In this document: positions 52,583 through 64,000 of the stretch, in pieces
Numbering within the stretch: position 1 is the first letter of the stretch
How the letters are laid out: every line of letters starts with the position of its first letter
NCBI RefSeq assembly: GCF_910592395.1
Contig: NC_088313.1
Span: 9,240,501-9,304,500, forward strand
DNA: 64,000 nt
Direction: 5' to 3'
Source of the DNA: Lineus longissimus
Taxonomy: Eukaryota; Nemertea; Pilidiophora; Heteronemertea; Lineidae
Made by a program: the position numbers and the translations under genes
Notes under the pieces: model-generated
What the model saw: the letters and a program-made list of their open reading frames with translations, nothing else
What the model was told of the DNA's origin: nothing
Database searches by the model: none

Positions 52583-53785
52583 AGTGTGTGTGTGTACGGG
52601 TGTGTCAGGGGGTGGGGGCTATTACTAGTTTATCACTTTGGTGTATCAGATTAAGTGGGTGGGTATTTCTTTGGTATTAACTACCCTGCAGTTGGCTATA
52701 AAAAATGTCTATAGACTCATTAGAGTGTTCCTCTCCACTGAAATCTTTAGTAAAAGGCGAAAGATTTATGCGCGGGATTGAAGAGAAACCAGAGTGATGG
52801 TGCCTCGCCCGAGTTGGATAGAGTTTACCAAGTTCTTCACCATGTGTTTGGTTTTGGATAATGGGATGCCTAGTAGTTCTTGATTCTGTAGACAAAAGAA
52901 AGATGTTGCAAGCAGAAAACCATTAATGACCAACAATTGCCACTATTGGGGACAAAACGGACCCCGTCCCCACTGTGTAGTGCCACCTATGCGACTTGAT
53001 TGTCCTTGTCAGACCTGGTGGAATTATTGTGACATTTGTTCTCCGCCCTTCCCTAGAGACTATTGTTCGAGAGACCATACACCTGAAATGCGAGGTCTGA
53101 GACAATTGTGCTTGGTGCGCGGTTGGTGCCGATCGTCTTGGTTGCTCGCGTGTGTGCGCGTGTGTCAGGGGGTGGGGGCTATTACTAGTGTATCACTTTC
53201 AAGTATGAGATTGGGTGGATCGGTCTTTCTTTGGTATTAACTACCCTGCCGTTGGCAGGGCTATAAAAATGTCTATAGACTCATTAGAGTGTTCCTCTCC
53301 ACGGAAATCTTTAGTAAAAGGCGAAAGATTTATGCGTGGGATTGAAGAGAAACCAGAGTGACGTTGTCTCGCCCGAGTTGGATAGAGTTTGCCTAGTTCT
53401 TCACCATGTGTTTGGTTTTGGATATAATTGGATGCCTAGTCGTTCTTGAGTCTGTAGACAAAACAAAGATGTTGCAAGCAGAAAACAATTAATGACCAAC
53501 AATTGACACTATTGCCAAAAATGTTATGATGTTACGTCTTTAAATTTTTAATGATCTGATCAGCATATTATTCAGCTCGTTGTCAGTTATCGCCTCATGT
53601 TCGGCTCGCATCCGTGTAGGCCATGCCAATTACGGAGTCTCGAGTAAAAGTCAGACGGCGAAATATGAAAAAAAGAACACGCTAACGTTATCTTACTTTG
53701 ACCTTTGACCTTTGGCCAGTTCTATAGCCGTCCCGCCGTGTAGTGATACTGGAAGAATAATGACAAAAATTACGAAAAAACCCAA
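52583..53785 (-). repeat. Degenerate first unit of the 5S array, lacking its own 5S gene
   Basis: From 52,583 the sequence follows the spacer (from GTGTGTCAGGGGGTGGGGGC) with about 10% differences. At about 52,944 it jumps from the word CCAACAATTGCCACTATTG directly to GGGACAAAACGGACCCCGTC, skipping ~1.1 kb that in other units holds the 5S gene and half the spacer. It then rejoins the normal spacer, which leads to the first real 5S gene. Confidence 0.85.
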
Positions 53786-53787
53786 AA
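53784..53787 (-). terminator. Pol III T-run terminator of 5S copy 1 (same in every unit)
   Basis: GTAGACTTTTGGG: a TTTT run at the 3' end of the gene, the minimal Pol III stop. A longer run (GGGTTTTTTCG) follows four bases on as a backup. Confidence 0.85.
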
Positions 53788-53905
53788 GTCTACAACACGT
53801 GGTATTCCGAGGCGGTCACCCATCCACGTACTAACCACGCTCGACGTTGCTTAACTTCGGTGATCGGACGAGAACCGGTGTTTTCAACGTGATATGGTCG
53901 TAGAC
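53786..53905 (-). rRNA. 5S rRNA: 5S ribosomal RNA, copy 1
   Basis: 120 nt on the minus strand, 5' GTCTACGACCATATCACGTT ... TTGTAGACTT 3'. Helix I pairs perfectly (GUCUACGAC with GUUGUAGAC). The internal Pol III promoter is present: A-box GTTAAGCAACG and C-box-like GTACGTGGATGGGTGACCG. Compared with the usual animal sequence (from memory), two C-box-region changes lie opposite each other in helix IV and keep pairing. T-run termination follows directly. RNA component of the large ribosomal subunit. Confidence 0.98.
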
Positions 53906-53930
53906 ATGAGAGTCAGACTTGTTGGGCTAC

Positions 53931-53935
53931 TTATA
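53931..53935 (-). promoter_or_regulatory. TATA-like element upstream of 5S copy 1 (same in every unit)
   Basis: TATAA (in TTATAAGTAGCCC) lies 26-30 bases upstream of the 5S start. Upstream TATA-like boxes at about -25 to -30 are known for 5S genes of several invertebrates and assist TFIIIB placement. It recurs at the same distance in all seven units. Confidence 0.65.
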
Positions 53936-55310
53936 ACAGTAGGCCAGTGAGGTAAGTATATTTTCGACAGTATACCTGTGACAGTATACTATCAAACCGT
54001 TTTAACAGTAGTGGGCCTTCTGTAGCACTGGTTACCAATTGGGAGTCTCGGAATCGTGCAGTTTTCAAGCCAACCGACATTCTGGATCATGGTCAGTAGT
54101 GACATCGGTGTATTTGCTTTGCAACTAAACATCTCGAGCTAACTGTGAACGTTTAATTTACACCGGAGTCATGGCTGAACTCGGTGAAATAAGTTTTTCG
54201 CTATATGGCCTAGAATTGTGACGATCATAGTTGACACTCGCACAACTACGCCCAATCTCGCGTGGCAGATGGAAGGTATGTTACATATTGAGGCCAAACT
54301 GGGGATTGAGACGCGCTTCACATGGCACAGAGTCTAAGCTCATAAAATCGCCAAAGATCCCCCTACACATGGGAACTAAGATCAGGGCGTCAAAGTAAAT
54401 AGTATTTGGAACCGGTTGGACCCATATATGAACATGGAAACGCCCTGCGTCTTAAGAACTAAATTTCTCTGGGGGGACAAAACGGACCCTGTCCCCACTG
54501 TGTAGTGCCACCTATGCGACTTGATTGTCCTTGTCAGACCTGGTGGAATTATTGTGACATTTGTTCCCCGCTCTTCCCTAGAGACTATTGTTCGAGAGAC
54601 CATACACCTGAAATGCGAGGTCTGAGACAATTGTGCTTGGTGCGCGGTTGGTGCCGATCGTCTTGGTTGCTCGCGTGTGTGCGCGTGTGTCAGGGGGTGG
54701 GGGCTATTACTAGTGTATCACTTTCAAGTATGAGATTGGGTGGATCGGTCTTTCTTTGGTATTAACTACCCTGCCGTTGGCAGGGCTATAAAAATGTCTA
54801 TAGACTCATTAGAGTGTTCCTCTCCACGGAAATCTTTAGTAAAAGGCGAAAGATTTATGCGTGGGATTGAAGAGAAACCAGAGTGACGTTGTCTCGCCCG
54901 AGTTGGATAGAGTTTGCCGAGTTCTTCACCATGTGTTTGGTTTTGGATATAATTGGATGCCTAGTCGTTCTTGAGTCTGTAGACAAAACAAAGATGTTGC
55001 AAGCAGAAAACAATTAATGACCAACAATTGACACTATTGCCAAAAATGTTATGATGTTACGTCTTTAAATTTTTAATGATCTGATCAGCATATTATTCAG
55101 CTCGTTGTCAGTTATCGCCTCATGTTCGGCTCGCATCCGTGTAGGCCATGCCAATTACGGAGTCTCGAGTAAAAGTCAGACGGCGAAATATGAAAAAAAG
55201 AACACGCTAACGTTATCTTACTTTGACCTTTGACCTTTGGCCAGTTCTATAGCCGTCCCGCCGTGTAGTGATACTGGAAGAATAATGACAAAAATTACGA
55301 AAAAACCCAA

Positions 55311-55430
55311 AAGTCTACAACACGTGGTATTCCGAGGCGGTCACCCATCCACGTACTAACCACGCTCGACGTTGCTTAACTTCGGTGATCGGACGAGAAC
55401 CGGTGTTTTCAACGTGATATGGTCGTAGAC
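55311..55430 (-). rRNA. 5S rRNA: 5S ribosomal RNA, copy 2
   Basis: Identical to copy 1 by eye over 120 nt. Its downstream and upstream sequences are also the same; the upstream flank has GAGAGTTAGAC where other units have GAGAGTCAGAC. Spacer type A (TATACCTGTG and GGCCTTCTGTAG). Confidence 0.98.
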
Positions 55431-56835
55431 ATGAGAGTTAGACTTGTTGGGCTACTTATAACAGTAGGCCAGTGAGGTAAGTATATTTTCGACAGTATAC
55501 CTGTGACAGTATACTATCAAACCGTTTTAACAGTAGTGGGCCTTCTGTAGCACTGGTTACCAATTGGGAGTCTCGGAATCGTGCAGTTTTCAAGCCAACC
55601 GACATTCTGGATCATGGTCAGTAGTGACATCTGTGTATTTGCTTTGCAACTAAACATCTCGAGCTAACTGTGAACGTTTAATTTACACCGGAGTCATGGC
55701 TGAACTCGGTGAAATAAGTTTTTCGCTATATGGCCTAGAATTGTGACGATCATAGTTGACACTCGCACAACTACGCCCAATCTCGCGTGGCAGATGGAAG
55801 GTATGTTACATATTGAGGCCAAACTGGGGATTGAGACGCGCTTCACATGGCACAGATTCTAAGCTCATAAAATCGCCAAAGATCCCCCTACACATGGGAA
55901 CTAAGATCAGGGCGTCAAAGTAAATAGTATTTGGAACCGGTTGGACCCATATATGAACATGGAAACGCCCTGCGTCTTAAGAACTAAATTTCTCTGGGGG
56001 GACAAAACGGACCCTGTCCCCACTGTGTAGTGCCACCTATGCGACTTGATTGTCCTTGTCAGACCTGGTGGAATTATTGTGACATTTGTTCCCCGCTCTT
56101 CCCTAGAGACTATTGTTCGAGAGACCATACACCTGAAATGCGAGGTCTGAGACAATTGTGCTTGGTGCGCGGTTGGTGCCGATCGTCTTGGTTGCTCGCG
56201 TGTGTGCGCGTGTGTCAGGGGGTGGGGGCTATTACTAGTGTATCACTTTCAAGTATGAGATTGGGTGGATCGGTCTTTCTTTGGTATTAACTACCCTGCC
56301 GTTGGCAGGGCTATAAAAATGTCTATAGACTCATTAGAGTGTTCCTCTCCACGGAAATCTTTAGTAAAAGGCGAAAGATTTATGCGTGGGATTGAAGAGA
56401 AACCAGAGTGACGTTGTCTCGCCCGAGTTGGATAGAGTTTGCCGAGTTCTTCACCATGTGTTTGGTTTTGGATATAATTGGATGCCTAGTCGTTCTTGAG
56501 TCTGTAGACAAAACAAAGATGTTGCAAGCAGAAAACAATTAATGACCAACAATTGACACTATTGCCAAAAATGTTATGATGTTACGTCTTTAAATTTTTA
56601 ATGATCTGATCAGCATATTATTCAGCTCGTTGTCAGTTATCGCCTCATGTTCGGCTCGCATCCGTGTAGGCCATGCCAATTACGGAGTCTCGAGTAAAAG
56701 TCAGACGGCGAAATATGAAAAAAAGAACACGCTAACGTTATCTTACTTTGACCTTTGACCTTTGGCCAGTTCTATAGCCGTCCCGCCGTGTAGTGATACT
56801 GGAAGAATAATGACAAAAATTACGAAAAAACCCAA

Positions 56836-56955
56836 AAGTCTACAACACGTGGTATTCCGAGGCGGTCACCCATCCACGTACTAACCACGCTCGACGTTGC
56901 TTAACTTCGGTGATCGGACGAGAACCGGTGTTTTCAACGTGATATGGTCGTAGAC
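56836..56955 (-). rRNA. 5S rRNA: 5S ribosomal RNA, copy 3
   Basis: Identical to copy 1 by eye. First unit with spacer type B upstream of the gene (TACACCTGTG and GGCCTACTTGTAG). Confidence 0.98.
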
Positions 56956-58361
56956 ATGAGAGTCAGACTTGTTGGGCTACTTATAACAGTAGGCCAGTGA
57001 GGTAAGTATATTTTCGACAGTACACCTGTGACAGTATACTATCAAACCGTTTTAACAGTAGTGGGCCTACTTGTAGCACTGGTTACCAATTGGGAGTCTC
57101 GGAATCGTGCAGTTTTCAAGCCAACCGACATTCTGGATCATGGTCAGTAGTGACATCTGTGTATTTGCTTTGCAACTAAACATCTCGAGCTAACTGTGAA
57201 CGTTTAATTTACACCGGAGTCATGGCTGAACTCGGTGAAATAAGTTTTTCGCTATATGGCCTAGAATTGTGACGATCATAGTTGACACTCGCACAACTAC
57301 GCCCAATCTCGCGTGGCAGATGGAAGGTATGTTACATATTGAGGCCAAACTGGGGATTGAGACGCGCTTCACATGGCACAGATTCTAAGCTCATAAAATC
57401 GCCAAAGATCCCCCTACACATGGGAACTAAGATCAGGGCGTCAAAGTAAATAGTATTTGGAACCGGTTGGACCCATATATGAACATGGAAACGCCCTGCG
57501 TCTTAAGAACTAAATTTCTCTGGGGGGACAAAACGGACCCTGTCCCCACTGTGTAGTGCCACCTATGCGACTTGATTGTCCTTGTCAGACCTGGTGGAAT
57601 TATTGTGACATTTGTTCCCCGCTCTTCCCTAGAGACTATTGTTCGAGAGACCATACAGCTGAAATGCGAGGTCTGAGACAATTGTGCTTGGTGCGCGGTT
57701 GGTGCCGATCGTCTTGGTTGCTCGCGTGTGTGCGCGTGTGTCAGGGGGTGGGGGCTATTACTAGTGTATCACTTTCAAGTATGAGATTGGGTGGATCGGT
57801 CTTTCTTTGGTATTAACTACCCTGCCGTTGGCAGGGCTATAAAAATGTCTATAGACTCATTAGAGTGTTCCTCTCCACGGAAATCTTTAGTAAAAGGCGA
57901 AAGATTTATGCGTGGGATTGAAGAGAAACCAGAGTGACGTTGTCTCGCCCGAGTTGGATAGAGTTTGCCGAGTTCTTCACCATGTGTTTGGTTTTGGATA
58001 TAATTGGATGCCTAGTCGTTCTTGAGTCTGTAGACAAAACAAAGATGTTGCAAGCAGAAAACAATTAATGACCAACAATTGACACTATTGCCAAAAATGT
58101 TATGATGTTACGTCTTTAAATTTTTAATGATCTGATCAGCATATTATTCAGCTCGTTGTCAGTTATCGCCTCATGTTCGGCTCGCATCCGTGTAGGCCAT
58201 GCCAATTACGGAGTCTCGAGTAAAAGTCAGACGGCGAAATATGAAAAAAAGAACACGCTAACGTTATCTTACTTTGACCTTTGACCTTTGGCCAGTTCTA
58301 TAGCCGTCCCGCCGTGTAGTGATACTGGAAGAATAATGACAAAAATTACGAAAAAACCCAA

Positions 58362-58481
58362 AAGTCTACAACACGTGGTATTCCGAGGCGGTCACCCATC
58401 CACGTACTAACCACGCTCGACGTTGCTTAACTTCGGTGATCGGACGAGAACCGGTGTTTTCAACGTGATATGGTCGTAGAC
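58362..58481 (-). rRNA. 5S rRNA: 5S ribosomal RNA, copy 4
   Basis: Identical to copy 1 by eye. Spacer type B. The spacer to its left has CATACAGCTGAAATG where most units have CATACACCTGAAATG. Confidence 0.98.
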
Positions 58482-59888
58482 ATGAGAGTCAGACTTGTTG
58501 GGCTACTTATAACAGTAGGCCAGTGAGGTAAGTATATTTTCGACAGTACACCTGTGACAGTATACTATCAAACCGTTTTAACAGTAGTGGGCCTACTTGT
58601 AGCACTGGTTACCAATTGGGAGTCTCGGAATCGTGCAGTTTTCAAGCCAACCGACATTCTGGATCATGGTCAGTAGTGACATCTGTGTATTTGCTTTGCA
58701 ACTAAACATCTCGAGCTAACTGTGAACGTTTAATTTACACCGGAGTCATGGCTGAACTCGGTGAAATAAGTTTTTCGCTATATGGCCTAGAATTGTGACG
58801 ATCATAGTTGACACTCGCACAACTACGCCCAATCTCGCGTGGCAGATGGAAGGTATGTTACATATTGAGGCCAAACTGGGGATTGAGACGCGCTTCACAT
58901 GGCACAGATTCTAAGCTCATAAAATCGCCAAAGATCCCCCTACACATGGGAACTAAGATCAGGGCGTCAAAGTAAATAGTATTTGGAACCGGTTGGACCC
59001 ATATATGAACATGGAAACGCCCTGCGTCTTAAGAACTAAATTTCTCTGGGGGGACAAAACGGACCCTGTCCCCACTGTGTAGTGCCACCTATGCGACTTG
59101 ATTGTCCTTGTCAGACCTGGTGGAATTATTGTGACATTTGTTCCCCGCTCTTCCCTAGAGACTATTGTTCGAGAGACCATACAGCTGAAATGCGAGGTCT
59201 GAGACAATTGTGCTTGGTGCGCGGTTGGTGCCGATCGTCTTGGTTGCTCGCGTGTGTGCGCGTGTGTCAGGGGGTGGGGGCTATTACTAGTGTATCACTT
59301 TCAAGTATGAGATTGGGTGGATCGGTCTTTCTTTGGTATTAACTACCCTGCCGTTGGCAGGGCTATAAAAAATGTCTATAGACTCATTAGAGTGTTCCTC
59401 TCCACGGAAATCTTTAGTAAAAGGCGAAAGATTTATGCGTGGGATTGAAGAGAAACCAGAGTGACGTTGTCTCGCCCGAGTTGGATAGAGTTTGCCGAGT
59501 TCTTCACCATGTGTTTGGTTTTGGATATAATTGGATGCCTTGTCGTTCTTGAGTCTGTAGACAAAACAAAGATGTTGCAAGCAGAAAACAATTAATGACC
59601 AACAATTGACACTATTGCCAAAAATGTTATGATGTTACGTCTTTAAATTTTTAATGATCTGATCAGCATATTATTCAGCTCGTTGTCAGTTATCGCCTCA
59701 TGTTCGGCTCGCATCCGTGTAGGCCATGCCAATTACGGAGTCTCGAGTAAAAGTCAGACGGCGAAATATGAAAAAAAGAACACGCTAACGTTATCTTACT
59801 TTGACCTTTGACCTTTGGCCAGTTCTATAGCCGTCCCGCCGTGTGGTGATACTGGAAGAATAATGACAAAAATTACGAAAAAACCCAA

Positions 59889-60008
59889 AAGTCTACAACA
59901 CGTGGTATTCCGAGGCGGTCACCCATCCACGTACTAACCACGCTCGACGTTGCTTAACTTCGGTGATCGGACGAGAACCGGTGTTTTCAACGTGATATGG
60001 TCGTAGAC
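59889..60008 (-). rRNA. 5S rRNA: 5S ribosomal RNA, copy 5
   Basis: Identical to copy 1 by eye. Spacer type A. The unit to its left has CTATAAAAAATG and GCCTTGTCG instead of CTATAAAAATG and GCCTAGTCG, a pair of changes shared only with the unit before copy 7. Confidence 0.98.
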
Positions 60009-61413
60009 ATGAGAGTCAGACTTGTTGGGCTACTTATAACAGTAGGCCAGTGAGGTAAGTATATTTTCGACAGTATACCTGTGACAGTATACTATCAAAC
60101 CGTTTTAACAGTAGTGGGCCTTCTGTAGCACTGGTTACCAATTGGGAGTCTCGGAATCGTGCAGTTTTCAAGCCAACCGACATTCTGGATCATGGTCAGT
60201 AGTGACATCTGTGTATTTGCTTTGCAACTAAACATCTCGAGCTAACTGTGAACGTTTAATTTACACCGGAGTCATGGCTGAACTCGGTGAAATAAGTTTT
60301 TCGCTATATGGCCTAGAATTGAGACGATCATAGTTGACACTCGCACAACTACGCCCAATCTCGCGTGGCAGATGGAAGGTATGTTACATATTGAGGCCAA
60401 ACTGGGGATTGAGACGCGCTTCACATGGCACAGATTCTAAGCTCATAAAATCGCCAAAGATCCCCCTACACATGGGAACTAAGATCAGGGCGTCAAAGTA
60501 AATAGTATTTGGAACCGGTTGGACCCATATATGAACATGGAAACGCCCTGCGTCTTAAGAACTAAATTTCTCTGGGGGGACAAAACGGACCCTGTCCCCA
60601 CTGTGTAGTGCCACCTATGCGACTTGATTGTCCTTGTCAGACCTGGTGGAATTATTGTGACATTTGTTCCCCGCTCTTCCCTAGAGACTATTGTTCGAGA
60701 GACCATACACCTGAAATGCGAGGTCTGAGACAATTGTGCTTGGTGCGCGGTTGGTGCCGATCGTCTTGGTTGCTCGCGTGTGTGCGCGTGTGTCAGGGGG
60801 TGGGGGCTATTACTAGTGTATCACTTTCAAGTATGAGATTGGGTGGATCGGTCTTTCTTTGGTATTAACTACCCTGCCGTTGGCAGGGCTATAAAAATGT
60901 CTATAGACTCATTAGAGTGTTCCTCTCCACGGAAATCTTTAGTAAAAGGCGAAAGATTTATGCGTGGGATTGAAGAGAAACCAGAGTGACGTTGTCTCGC
61001 CCGAGTTGGATAGAGTTTGCCGAGTTCTTCACCATGTGTTTGGTTTTGGATATAATTGGATGCCTAGTCGTTCTTGAGTCTGTAGACAAAACAAAGATGT
61101 TGCAAGCAGAAAACAATTAATGACCAACAATTGACACTATTGCCAAAAATGTTATGATGTTACGTCTTTAAATTTTTAATGATCTGATCAGCATATTATT
61201 CAGCTCGTTGTCAGTTATCGCCTCATGTTCGGCTCGCATCCGTGTAGGCCATGCCAATTACGGAGTCTCGAGTAAAAGTCAGACGGCGAAATATGAAAAA
61301 AAGAACACGCTAACGTTATCTTACTTTGACCTTTGACCTTTGGCCACTTCTATAGCCGTCCCGCCGTTTAGTGATACTGGAAGAATAATGACAAAAATTA
61401 CGAAAAAACCCAA

Positions 61414-61533
61414 AAGTCTACAACACGTGGTATTCCGAGGCGGTCACCCATCCACGTACTAACCACGCTCGACGTTGCTTAACTTCGGTGATCGGACGAG
61501 AACCGGTGTTTTTAACGTGATATGGTCGTAGAC
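61414..61533 (-). rRNA. 5S rRNA: 5S ribosomal RNA, copy 6 (one substitution)
   Basis: Differs from the other six at 61513, where the RNA has A instead of G at nt 21. G21 should pair with C in helix II (ACGUUG with CAACGU), so this copy loses that closing pair. Its 3' flank also has private changes (GGCCACTTCTATAG, CCGCCGTTTAG). Spacer type B. May be a slightly less fit variant. Confidence 0.97.
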
Positions 61534-62940
61534 ATGAGAGTCAGACTTGTTGGGCTACTTATAACAGTAGGCCAGTGAGGTAAGTATATTTTCGACAGTA
61601 CACCTGTGACAGTATACTATCAAACCGTTTTAACAGTAGTGGGCCTACTTGTAGCACTGGTTACCAATTGGGAGTCTCGGAATCGTGCAGTTTTCAAGCC
61701 AACCGACATTCTGGATCATGGTCAGTAGTGACATCTGTGTATTTGCTTTGCAACTAAACATCTCGAGCTAACTGTGAACGTTTAATTTACACCGGAGTCA
61801 TGGCTGAACTCGGTGAAATAAGTTTTTCGCTATATGGCCTAGAATTGTGACGATCATAGTTGACACTCGCACAACTACGCCCAATCTCGCGTGGCAGATG
61901 GAAGGTATGTTACATATTGAGGCCAAACTGGGGATTGAGACGCGCTTCACATGGCACAGATTCTAAGCTCATAAAATCGCCAAAGATCCCCCTACACATG
62001 GGAACTAAGATCAGGGCGTCAAAGTAAATAGTATTTGGAACCGGTTGGACCCATATATGAACATGGAAACGCCCTGCGTCTTAAGAACTAAATTTCTCTG
62101 GGGGGACAAAACGGACCCTGTCCCCACTGTGTAGTGCCACCTATGCGACTTGATTGTCCTTGTCAGACCTGGTGGAATTATTGTGACATTTGTTCCCCGC
62201 TCTTCCCTAGAGACTATTGTTCGAGAGACCATACACCTGAAATGCGAGGTCTGAGACAATTGTGCTTGGTGCGCGGTTGGTGCCGATCGTCTTGGTTGCT
62301 CGCGTGTGTGAGCGTGTGTCAGGGGGTGGGGGCTATTACTAGTGTATCACTTTCAAGTATGAGATTGGGTGGATCGGTCTTTCTTTGGTATTAACTACCC
62401 TGCCGTTGGCAGGGCTATAAAAAATGTCTATAGACTCATTAGAGTGTTCCTCTCCACGGAAATCTTTAGTAAAAGGCGAAAGATTTATGCGTGGGATTGA
62501 AGAGAAACCAGAGTGACGTTGTCTCGCCCGAGTTGGATAGAGTTTGCCGAGTTCTTCACCATGTGTTTGGTTTTGGATATAATTGGATGCCTTGTCGTTC
62601 TTGAGTCTGTAGACAAAACAAAGATGTTGCAAGCAGAAAACAATTAATGACCAACAATTGACACTATTGCCAAAAATGTTATGATGTTACGTCTTTAAAT
62701 TTTTAATGATCTGATCAGCATATTATTCAGCTCGTTGTCAGTTATCGCCTCATGTTCGGCTCGCATCCGTGTAGGCCATGCCAATTACGGAGTCTCGAGT
62801 AAAAGTCAGACGGCGAAATATGAAAAAAAGAACACGCTAACGTTATCTTACTTTGACCTTTGACCTTTGGCCAGTTCTATAGCCGTCCCGCCGTGTAGTG
62901 ATACTGGAAGAATAATGACAAAAATTACGAAAAAACCCAA

Positions 62941-63060
62941 AAGTCTACAACACGTGGTATTCCGAGGCGGTCACCCATCCACGTACTAACCACGCTCGAC
63001 GTTGCTTAACTTCGGTGATCGGACGAGAACCGGTGTTTTCAACGTGATATGGTCGTAGAC
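62941..63060 (-). rRNA. 5S rRNA: 5S ribosomal RNA, copy 7
   Basis: Identical to copy 1 by eye. Spacer type A. It is the last gene in the window; the array ends ~810 bp upstream of it, at 63872. Confidence 0.98.
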
Positions 63061-63872
63061 ATGAGAGTCAGACTTGTTGGGCTACTTATAACAGTAGGCC
63101 AGTGAGGTAAGTATATTTTCGACAGTATACCTGTGACAGTATACTATCAAACCGTTTTAACAGTAGTGGGCCTTCTGTAGCACTGGTTACCAATTGGGAG
63201 TCTCGGAATCGTGCAGTTTTCAAGCCAACCGACATTCTGGATCATGGTCAGTAGTGACATCTGTGTATTTGCTTTGCAACTAAACATCTCGAGCTAACTG
63301 TGAACGTTTAATTTACACCGGAGTCATGGCTGAACTCGGTGAAATAAGTTTTTCGCTATATGGCCTAGAATTGTGACGATCATAGTTGACACTCGCACAA
63401 CTACGCCCAATCTCGCGTGGCAGATGGAAGGTATGTTACATATTGAGGCCAAACTGGGGATTGAGACGCGCTTCACATGGCACAGATTCTAAGCTCATAA
63501 AATCGCCAAAGATCCCCCTACACATGGGAACTAAGATCAGGGCGTCAAAGTAAATAGTATTTGGAACCGGTTGGACCCATATATGAACATGGAAACGCCC
63601 TGCGTCTTAAGAACTAAATTTCTCTGGGGGGACAAAACGGACCCTGTCCCCACTGTGTAGTGCCACCTATGCGACTTGATTGTCCTTGTCAGACCTGGTG
63701 GAATTATTGTGACATTTGTTCCCCGCTCTTCCCTAGAGACTATTGTTCGAGAGACCATACACCTGAAATGCGAGGTCTGAGACAATTGTGCTTGGTGCGC
63801 GGTTGGTGCCGATCGTCTTGGTTGCTCGCGTGTGTGCGCGTGTGTCAGGGGGTGGGGGCTATTACTAGTGTA

Positions 63873-64000
63873 CTAGCATTGTACCCGTGGCGCAGGCAGG
63901 TTCAAATGGGGGCTCAAATGGGCTATATCTTGAATAGATTGAATTGCAATGAAAATCTAATGCAATATCAAAGGAGCCATACCGAAGAGACAAATTAAAC
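63873..64000. other. Right flank of the 5S array
   Basis: After TATTACTAGTGTA the sequence leaves the 5S unit and becomes CTAGCATTGTACCCGTGGCG and onward, not seen elsewhere in this window. Too short to classify; it may be an inserted element or the true edge of the array. Confidence 0.6.

Larger units (their letters stand above)
52583..63872 (-). repeat. 5S rDNA tandem array (unit ~1,526 bp)
   Basis: Seven full units plus a degenerate first unit and a truncated last one. The 5S genes' 5' ends lie 1525, 1525, 1526, 1527, 1525 and 1527 bp apart. Units differ by only a few single-base changes (estimated above 99% identity for complete units), the sign of concerted evolution. Each unit has one 5S gene on the minus strand and ~1.4 kb of spacer. 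The spacer holds a block shared with a dispersed element (see 16820-17145), the word TGACCTTTGACCTTTGGCC, and a GTGTGTGCGCGTGTGT tract. The open frames of 82 and 86 codons that recur in every unit are spacer artefacts. Confidence 0.97.

Noticed and set aside
54382-54765. Recurring 82- and 86-codon open frames on opposite strands in every 5S unit
   Set aside because: They overlap each other, lie in the spacer, and repeat only because the units are copies. No domain and no splice or promoter context.

Overview
This is animal nuclear DNA. Spliced genes with GT..AG introns, a Pol III 5S rRNA cluster, a Ty3/Gypsy-type retroelement and many DNA-transposon remnants show it. The frequent TACATGTA-type words, transposon-rich introns and a NACHT/WD-repeat gene suggest a marine invertebrate (lophotrochozoan or invertebrate deuterostome); the sequence alone does not fix the phylum. 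Nothing bacterial (operon, RBS, CRISPR) is present.

Layout. 1-3,350: left-truncated Gypsy-like LTR element on the minus strand (gag with one in-frame TAG; protease and start of pol in the -1 frame). 4,196-4,857: foldback MITE. 5,034-24,184: the main gene, minus strand, a NACHT and WD-repeat protein of the NWD1/NWD2 type. I traced 26 coding exons whose phases all join, giving 1,742 codons plus stop. Its introns hold two copies of a compound element with ~300-bp internal repeats, two copies of a TA-flanked MITE, and a TIR element carrying a segment also found in the 5S spacer. 24,200-35,450: repeat-rich intergenic DNA with a 165-bp satellite, a 1.26-kb element with hairpin-array TIRs and a piggyBac-like element. 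36,515-38,454: broken ubiquitin-specific-protease-like gene, minus. 39,595-41,286: a hairpin transposon with 8-bp TSD, a MADF-domain fragment and a TIR. 41,669-42,490: multiply frameshifted GT15 (Kre2/Mnt1-type) mannosyltransferase pseudogene, plus. 44,764-45,178: 415-bp near-perfect palindrome with 6-bp TSD. 45,202-45,793: last two exons of an unrecognised minus-strand gene. 47,130-48,473: unrecognised 447-codon open reading frame, plus. 50,000-50,530: dead pogo/Tigger transposase. 51,335-52,110: two tRNA-derived SINEs facing each other. 52,583-63,872: tandem 5S rDNA with a ~1,526-bp unit and seven 5S genes on the minus strand.

The protein genes are unrelated to each other; the window is a slice of an ordinary, transposon-laden chromosome. 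What stands out is the 5S array and its link to a dispersed element, two hairpin transposons with the same termini and TSD length, the GT15 pseudogene, and the orphan reading frame. I did not find a convincing new multi-gene system.
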